7,134 bases of DNA from JBIICS01 sp044238735 (GTDB lineage Bacteria; Bacteroidota; Bacteroidia; UBA4408). This document shows, piece after piece, positions 1 to 7,000 of this stretch. The translations under genes and the position numbers were made by a program. How positions within the stretch are numbered: the first letter of the stretch is position 1; each line of letters opens with the position of its first letter. The notes below the pieces were generated by a model. It saw only the letters and a list, made by a program, of their open reading frames with translations, had not been told where the DNA came from and ran no database searches. The stretch covers positions 1 through 7,134 of the forward strand of contig JBIICS010000143.1 in the NCBI GenBank assembly GCA_044238735.1, in the 5' to 3' direction.

Positions 1-836
1 TAACTGGAACTAAAGGAAATTGTGTGTCTAAAGACACCCTATTAGTTAGCGTAAGTCCTTTTAATTTATCTGCGGGTAATGATAAAACTATTGATTGTGG
101 AACTTCAACTTCACTTCAAGGATCATCTTTCTATACTTCTGGAACTACATACAATTGGACACCAAACACAGGCCTGTCTAATTCTCTTGCCCTTACAACT
201 ACTGCTAGCCCCGAAACAACAACTATTTATACTTTAACTGCAATTAAAGGTAATTGTGTATCAAGCGATACGGTTAAAGTAAATGTTAATCAATCCATTC
301 CAATTTCATTTACAGCAGATAAAACTATATTTAACAGTAAATTTCCTCCATACACAGTTAAGTTTACCAATAACACTCCAAACTCTACTGGTTATGTATT
401 TACATGGAATTTTGGCGACAGTACAGCATTAATTACCGCTAAAAATTATACTTACTCCTATCAAAAGGCAGGAATATTTACAGTTAGTTTATATGCTCAA
501 AATTTAAGTGGCGGATGCAAGGATACCTTAACCTATAATGACTATATAGTTGCCTGGACACCTACGGCTATCCCTAACATGTTATCTGAAAATCACGATG
601 TAGAAATTTATCCGAATCCGGGAAATGGTATTGCTACAATTGATTTGTCAAACAGTGAAATAAAAGATGGTTTAATTAGTATAACTAACCTTAATGGGCA
701 AGATGTTTACCGATCAATGATAGAAATAAACTCACGTAAACAGTCTATCGACTTAAGTAATTTAGAAAGTGGTGTTTATTTTATTAAAATAGAAAATGAA
801 ACATCCGTTATTGTAAAAAGATATGTTAAAGAATAG
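1..836 (+). CDS. T9SS-sorted Ig-like/PKD repeat surface protein, 3' end only
   Basis: This is the C-terminal part of a larger secreted protein; the frame is open through the left edge (codons begin at base 3) and ends at TAG 834-836. The in-frame GTG at 24 is an internal valine codon, not a start, because the repeat it sits in continues upstream. Domains in order: the tail of an Ig-like unit (3-62, with a KGNCVS motif); one full Ig-like unit (about 63-290) opening with SAGNDK, with a YNWTPNTGLS core and closing with KGNCVSSD; a PKD domain (about 303-551) with the typical FTWNFGD motif and a later GIFTVSLYAQN strand; and a complete T9SS type A sorting domain (about 594-833) with VEIYPNPGNG, NLNGQ and LESGVYFIKIE. 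By family knowledge, such proteins are exported by Sec and T9SS and the C-terminal domain is removed at the surface. The specific function is unknown; structural or adhesive is likely. A terminator follows 22 bases after the stop. Confidence 0.93.
   Translation, partial: TGTKGNCVSKDTLLVSVSPFNLSAGNDKTIDCGTSTSLQGSSFYTSGTTYNWTPNTGLSNSLALTTTASPETTTIYTLTAIKGNCVSSDTVKVNVNQSIPISFTADKTIFNSKFPPYTVKFTNNTPNSTGYVFTWNFGDSTALITAKNYTYSYQKAGIFTVSLYAQNLSGGCKDTLTYNDYIVAWTPTAIPNMLSENHDVEIYPNPGNGIATIDLSNSEIKDGLISITNLNGQDVYRSMIEINSRKQSIDLSNLESGVYFIKIENETSVIVKRYVKE
594..833 (+). other. T9SS type A sorting domain of the upstream gene
   Basis: This segment of about 80 residues has the three conserved blocks of Por secretion/T9SS type A C-terminal domains: IYPNPGNG at 606-629, a central ISITNLNGQDVY block, and a terminal SGVYFIKIE block followed by a basic end (VKRYVKE). 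It should fold as a small beta-sandwich that directs the protein through the type IX translocon. It is complete, in contrast to the truncated equivalent at the right edge of the window. Confidence 0.92.
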
Positions 837-858
837 TTAAGTTCTAATTAAAATTAAG

Positions 859-883
859 AAGCCCCCAAATTGGGGGCTTTTTT
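859..883 (+). terminator. Rho-independent terminator after the upstream gene
   Basis: A perfect 9-bp stem pairs 859-867 with 871-879 (AAGCCCCCA against TGGGGGCTT) around a 3-base loop (868-870). Six T residues follow (878-883), two of them within the stem. The five consecutive G:C pairs stand out against AT-rich surroundings. It lies 22 bases after the TAG of the upstream gene and 80 bases before the next start codon, so it should separate transcription of the two genes. Confidence 0.93.
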
Positions 884-963
884 ATGATTAAATCTATATA
901 ATTGTCGATAAATCAGATAAAATTTTTGCTTTTTTTAGTTTAATTTTACTTTAAAATGATAAG
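884..963 (+). promoter_or_regulatory. Leader/promoter region of the giant surface-protein gene
   Basis: This very AT-rich stretch between the terminator and the ATG must hold the promoter if the giant gene is transcribed on its own. Two weak matches to the Bacteroidota -7 element (TAnnTTTG) are visible: TATAATTG at 897-904 and AATTTTTG at 921-928. Each has five of six defined bases, but neither has a convincing TTTG -33 partner at the right distance, so no promoter is assigned. There is no Shine-Dalgarno sequence before the ATG, which is normal for this phylum; the start is preceded by A-rich TTAAAATGATAAG. An in-frame TAA at 952-954 makes ATG 964 the first possible start. Confidence 0.35.
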
Positions 964-1020
964 ATGAAATCAATAAAATACACATTAATTAGTTTGTTTT
1001 TTTTAACACGTTTATATTCT
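964..1020 (+). other. Sec signal peptide of the giant surface protein
   Basis: Residues 1-19 have a short basic n-region (K2, K5), a hydrophobic core (TLISLFFLT, residues 7-15) and a probable signal peptidase I site after LYS, giving a mature N-terminus starting QTTYNF. There is no lipobox cysteine, so a lipoprotein is not indicated. The core is encoded partly by a run of eight T residues (997-1004). Confidence 0.88.
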
Positions 1021-4000
1021 CAAACTACCTATAATTTTGCTACAAATACAGTGTCTTATGTTCCTATTACTGGCACAAACATTACTGGAGCAAATATAGA
1101 TGAACTTGTTTCTAACAGTATACCCATTGGTTTTACCTTTATGTACGGAGGTTGTAATCCTACTGGGTATACCAATGTTAAAGTAAGCACCAATGGTTTT
1201 ATTAGTTTAGGAAATACTTTAACCGGTGCAATACCTAATAATAATTTAAATTTTACCGGACAAGGCCCTATTATTGCTCCCCTATGGGATGATTTAAAAA
1301 CAGATATTAACGGTGCATTGCTATATGCTACAACAGGGTCTGCAGGAAATTTAATTTTTACTGTTGAGTGGAAGAGCATGAATTGGAATGCGACTTCTGG
1401 TGGAAACGTAATCTCTTTTCAGGTAAAACTTTATCAGGCAGATAATCGAATAGAGTTTATATATAGCCAGGGGCCCTCTAATCCGGTTGCAGCATCTGCA
1501 TCAATTGGATTGAATGGTGGAAGCGTTTCCGGCGATTTTTATTCTTTAACCAACAGTAGTGGGATACCTAATTATAACAAAGGAACCGAAACCAACTCAA
1601 TTGCAACAAAACCAGCAACCGGTCAACGATATATTTTTACCCCTACTACCATTAGCACTAACATAACCGGCTCAACACAAGTAAGTTGTTTTGGTGGAAA
1701 TAGTGGTAGTATTAACACAAACAGTACGGGTGGTTTTGGATCATTAACATATTTATGGAATAATAACGCTACAACGCCTAACGTTTCGGGGCTAACCGCT
1801 GGCAACTACAATATTACTGTCTCAGACCAATCAGGATGTTCTAAATCTACTAGTCAAACCATTACTGAACCCACAGCAATTACAGTGAATGCGGGTAGCG
1901 ATCAAAATATTTGTATTGGTAGCAGTGCCAACTTAAGTGCCTCAGCCTCCGGAGGTGCACCCCCTTTTACTTATCAATGGAGCCCAAATACCAATTTAAG
2001 TAATCCTAATATTTATAACCCCACTGCCAATCCTACTTCTACCACTAACTATTTAGTAACAGCTACAGATGGAAACGGATGTACTGGAAATGATCAAGTA
2101 TTAGTAATAGTTAATACGGCAACAGCAAACGCAGGTTCGGATCAAACTATTTGCTCGGGTCAATCTACAACTATTGGAAGCTCAAATACTGCTGGCTATA
2201 CTTATTTATGGAGCCCTACTAATGGTTTATCTTCTTCTAGCGTATCTAACCCTAATTTAACACTTAGTTCTGCAGGAACATATTCGTATACAGTTACAGC
2301 AACCTCAGGTTCTGGCTGTTCAGCTAATGATTTGGTTGTTATAACAGTTAATGCTAATCCAACCGCACCCAATGCCGGTACTGATCAATCGCTTTGTAAT
2401 GCCACCACTGCTACTCTTTCTGCTAATTCGATTAGTATAGGAACAGGGGCTTGGTCGGTTGTGAGTGGAAGTGCCACTTTTGTTAACTCAACTTCTCCTA
2501 CTTCATCCATTACCGGTTTAACTGCAGGAAGCACAGTTGAACTCAAATGGACTGCCTCTAATTCGGGCTGTATACTAACTGATAATGTTATCATAACGAA
2601 TAGTGCTTTACCCACAACTGCAAATGCTGGAGCGGATATTAAAGTATGTAATCTTACTACCGCAAACCTTAGTGCAAACAACGCAACTACTGGTAGCGGT
2701 ATTTGGTCGGTTGTAACCGGAACCGGTACTATTACCAATCCTTCCTCCCCCAATAGTTCTATTACAGGTTTAACAATAGGAAATAGCGTTACGGCTCGTT
2801 GGACTATCAGTAATGGTGCCTGTGCAAGCTCAACCGACGATGTGGTGATTTTAGCAGCTACTTTACCTAACGTTACAGGCTCAGCTGCGCCTTATAATAT
2901 CTGTTCGGGTGGCACCTCAAATTTAAATGCCAGTGCTTCTGGTGGAAGTGGTGGAGGATATATTTACAATTGGTCTCCAGCAACAGGCCTTTCCAGTTCA
3001 ACAGTTAGCAATCCCAGCACCAGCATTACTGCGTCAATCATATACACTGTTAATGTAACGGATGGAAACAACTGTTCTAGAAATGATACCGTAACAATGA
3101 ATGTAAAACCGTTACCAACTGTTAATACAGTTACAAATCAATCTGCTTGTAATGGTACAAATTTCTCCCCAATAACATTTACAGGAACAGCAGGAGCTTC
3201 CTACAATTGGACAAACACAAACTCTGCTATTGGTTTAAGTTCAGGGGGAAGTGGAAACATAAATTCGTTTACAGGTACAAATCCAAACAATTCACCCATA
3301 TCGGGCTCTGTTAGTGTTACACCTACCTTAAATGCATGCAGTGGAACACCTAAAACATTTGTTTTAACTGTAAACCCTCAGGTAAATGTTACCGGTGGGG
3401 CAACAAGCACTAGCTATTGTAGTGGCACATCAACAAATCCGTATACATTTACAAGTAATGTTGGCGGAGCTACGTTTAACTGGACTAATTCCAATACTTC
3501 AATTGGATTAGCTGCATCGGGCACTGGTAACATCAATAGCTTTGTTGTATCTAATAGTACAAATAATGATGTAATTTCAAATTTAACTGTAACTGCCAGT
3601 GCCTTTGGTTGTAATTCTTCTCCATCGGCATTTACAATAACAGCAAAAGCAAAACCCAATGTTGATAGTTTAGCCAACCAAAGCGTTTGTAGCGGTATTA
3701 CTTTCTCAACCATAACATTTACGGGAAGTGTTAGTGGAACTACTTTCAATTGGACAAACAACAACACCACCATTGGATTAGGCTCCACTGGTAATGGAAA
3801 CATCAATCCATTTACAACTACAAATAATGGCACAAACAACATAACTGCAACTATAAGCGTTACCCCTGTTGCGGCTGGTTGCTCGGGTAATTCCAGAAAT
3901 TTTAATCTAATTTCTAAACCCAAACCTATTGTCTCTTCCCCTTCTAATCAACAGTACTGTGCCGGTGAGTCTACTATAAATAATTCGTTTACAAGCAATA

Positions 4001-7000
4001 TTAGCGGCACCACCTATAATTGGCTCAACAATAATACCGAAATTGGTTTAAGCAGTTCGGGTACCGGAGACATTTTACCTTTTACTGCTTCCAATAATGG
4101 TGCAGCCAACTCTAATATCACTTCAACTATAGTGGTTACTCCTACATTTAATGGTTGCGCAGGAAATAACACGAGCTTTACTGTCTCGGTTGCTGCCCAG
4201 GTTAGTGTTGATGCCGGCGCAAATAAAACAATTTGTGAATCTGAAATTTCATATAGTTTAGATGGTGCTTTTAGTTTATTTTATTCTTCACTTGCTTGGG
4301 CTAGCAATGGCAATGGTTCATTCAGTCCGGATAACAGCACACTAAATCCTTCCTATACACTCGGCTCAAACGATATTGCTAACGGTACTGTAACTTTGTA
4401 TTTAACTGCGTCTGGCCTTGGCAACTGTCTTGCCCAAACCGACAGTATTATTTTAAGTATAGATAAATTACCATCAATTGCTAATGCTGGTGTGGATCAA
4501 GTTTTATGCAATGATACTATAGTTTTTTTATCTGCAAACATTCCATCCATCTATTCAAATGCCATATGGAGTGCAGCAAGTGGTTCAGGGGTTACCTCCG
4601 ACTATTCCCAACCCAATACTTTGTTTACAGGCTTAACTAAAGGAAGCACTTCGGTATTTGTTTGGGGAGTATCGAATGGTTTATGTCCGGTTTCATACGA
4701 CTCTGTTACTGTAACAGTTATTGACGGACCAGTTATTAACCTCGGAGCAGATACAACTCTTTGTTCGGGATCTAACCTAACGCTTACCCCCACAAACAAT
4801 GGTAGCAATTTGAGTTGGAGTACCGGAGAAACTTCGTCAAGTATAACTGTATCGCCAAATGCTTCTTCTACTTACTATTTATATGCTTCTAAAAATGGAT
4901 GTAATAAAACCGATAGTATCATGGTAAATTTCAGTCCTTCCATAAACATTACACTAATTGATAAAAGTGATAGTTTAAATTGTTTTGGCGATACTACTGG
5001 TTTTATAAACGTTAATGTAAGCGGCGGAGCTCAACCACTTTCTTCCCTTCAATATTTGTGGAGCAACAATAACAACACCTTAAACCTTAGTAATATTCAA
5101 GGCGGAAGTTATACATTAACTGTTACCGATAATTTGGGATGTAGCAAAACCTCTCCTAGTTATACCATCTATCAACCAAGTCCGATATCCGTTAGTTTAT
5201 TTCCAAATGGCGATTTAAATTGCGTAAATTCTAGTGTTATTATCACCACCTCAATTTTTGGAGGCACTTCACCGTTTAATTATTCGTGGTCTACTTCAGC
5301 CAATACTTCAGACATAACGGCGGTTTCGCCCGGAACATATGAATTAACTGTTACAGACTCTAATGGATGTTCTGTTTCAAAAAGTACATTTGTTAACCAG
5401 ACCAATGGCATAACATACACCTATCAGTTAAGCAATGAAAATTGTAACAATGCAGATGCAAGTATAGATATCTTTGCCAGCGGGGGATCTGGTTCATTAT
5501 CCATTACAACTGAAGATACTCAAAACAGCTTTAGTTTATTTAATTTAAGATCCGGTTTTTATTCATTCACAATTACAGACAATCAAGGTTGTATATTAAC
5601 CGACTCTATTTTAATTGAAAAACAAGGATTAATAAACTTAAATGTAAGTGCACAAATTTCCTCCACTCCATTAACAGATGGAATTGCCTATTTATATCAA
5701 ACACAAGATACAGGTGCTTATGTAATTATTGATACTATTTCCTTTAATGGAAATCAAACTGCAACTTTTACACAAGTAAATCCTGCCTATAATTATATAG
5801 TTGGCGTGGCGGCAAATAACAATATATTTCCCCAAGCTATTCTAACTTTTAATGGCGATGTATATCGTTGGGAACAATCACCTCATTTAACCGGTTTATG
5901 TAGTGGCCCCGATATTAACACCTTAATTCAAATTGTTAATCCGATTCCACAAACAGGTGGCGCTACGATTTCTGGTCAAGTGATTGATGCAACAGATACC
6001 TCGGGAAGCAGAAGGCCCGGAGAACCTATAAGGGGTATAGATATTATTTTAGAGGATAATCCGGGGGGGCAAATCTCCATGCGAACTCAAACTGACAGTA
6101 ATGGAGTTTACACATTTAACAATGTTTCAAGTAGATCCTATACCATATACGTAAACATTCCGGGATGTGATATGATCTCAACCTATTCTTTAACAGTTGA
6201 TTCCACCTCTCAGGTTTTTGAAAAAAACTTTTATACCGATTCCTTAGCGGGTACTATTGATACCACCACTACCGTTGCAGAAGCCATTTGTAATTACAAC
6301 TTTGCATACTCAGTAATTGGTGGCTGTTCTAACGAAGCAACATACTTTATAAACCAAAGTACAAATTTATCAATCTCTAATTTCTCATTTAGCTGGGATT
6401 TTGAAAATGATGGAATCATTGATGATTTCACAAAAGGAGATAATCAAATAACATTTAATCAGTCCGGAACTTATACCACAAAAATTAAAATACAATCGAA
6501 TAATTCTATTTGTAAAGATTCCGTATTGCTTACTTTTAACATCAGTACCAAGCCCAGTGTAAATGCCGGAAATGATATCTCTGTTTGTCAGAATGGAAGT
6601 GCTCAAATCACTCTAACAACAGACGCTAGTAATTTCTCTTGGAGCAGTACCAACCTTTTAAATAATCCAACATTGCTAAGCACTTCAGTTAAAACTACAA
6701 ACGATACCAGCGTATCATTAGTTTTAACAGTCTTTAATACCAGTGGCTGTTTTAATTCAGATACCATTCAAATAACGGTTAATCCTTTACCTGAAGTTTC
6801 ATTAAATTTAAATTACGATTCGGCTTGTTATGGTGGCGGGATCATTACCCTAAGCGGTGAAAACCCAACAGGAGGAATATTTACAGCAACCGGACTAACC
6901 GGTAACCTTTTTGATCCGGTAGTTGCGGGATTAGGTACACAAACTATAAATTACACAGTTATTGATGCTAATAACTGTATTAGCTCGATTAGCGATCAAC

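Noticed and set aside
24..26. GTG at 24 as the start codon of the first gene.
   Set aside because: The frame is open to base 3, and the upstream residues (TGTKGNC) match the equivalent part of the next repeat, so the gene begins outside the window.
897..928. Bacteroidota-type promoter elements TATAATTG (897-904) and AATTTTTG (921-928).
   Set aside because: Each misses one defined base and lacks a properly spaced -33 TTTG; in DNA this AT-rich such matches are expected by chance.
1056..2753. Reverse-strand open frames at 1056-1379, 1623-1805 and 2385-2753.
   Set aside because: All lie opposite the giant gene and arise from its codon bias; none shows a recognisable domain or a plausible start context.
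3414..3923. A 169-codon open frame on the reverse strand within the PKD-like array.
   Set aside because: It is antisense to a continuous, clearly homologous coding frame. Its product is a Val/Leu/Pro-rich mirror of the Thr/Asn codons and repeats with the same period as the array, so it is a shadow.
1888..4947. Tandem DNA repeats suggesting recent expansion, or a CRISPR-like array.
   Set aside because: The periodicity is at protein level with units of about 240-276 bases that are diverged in DNA; there are no short identical repeats with unique spacers.
4602..6606. Reverse-strand open frames at 4602-4808 and 6385-6606.
   Set aside because: They are short, antisense to SprB/Ig/PKD coding sequence and without family-like features.
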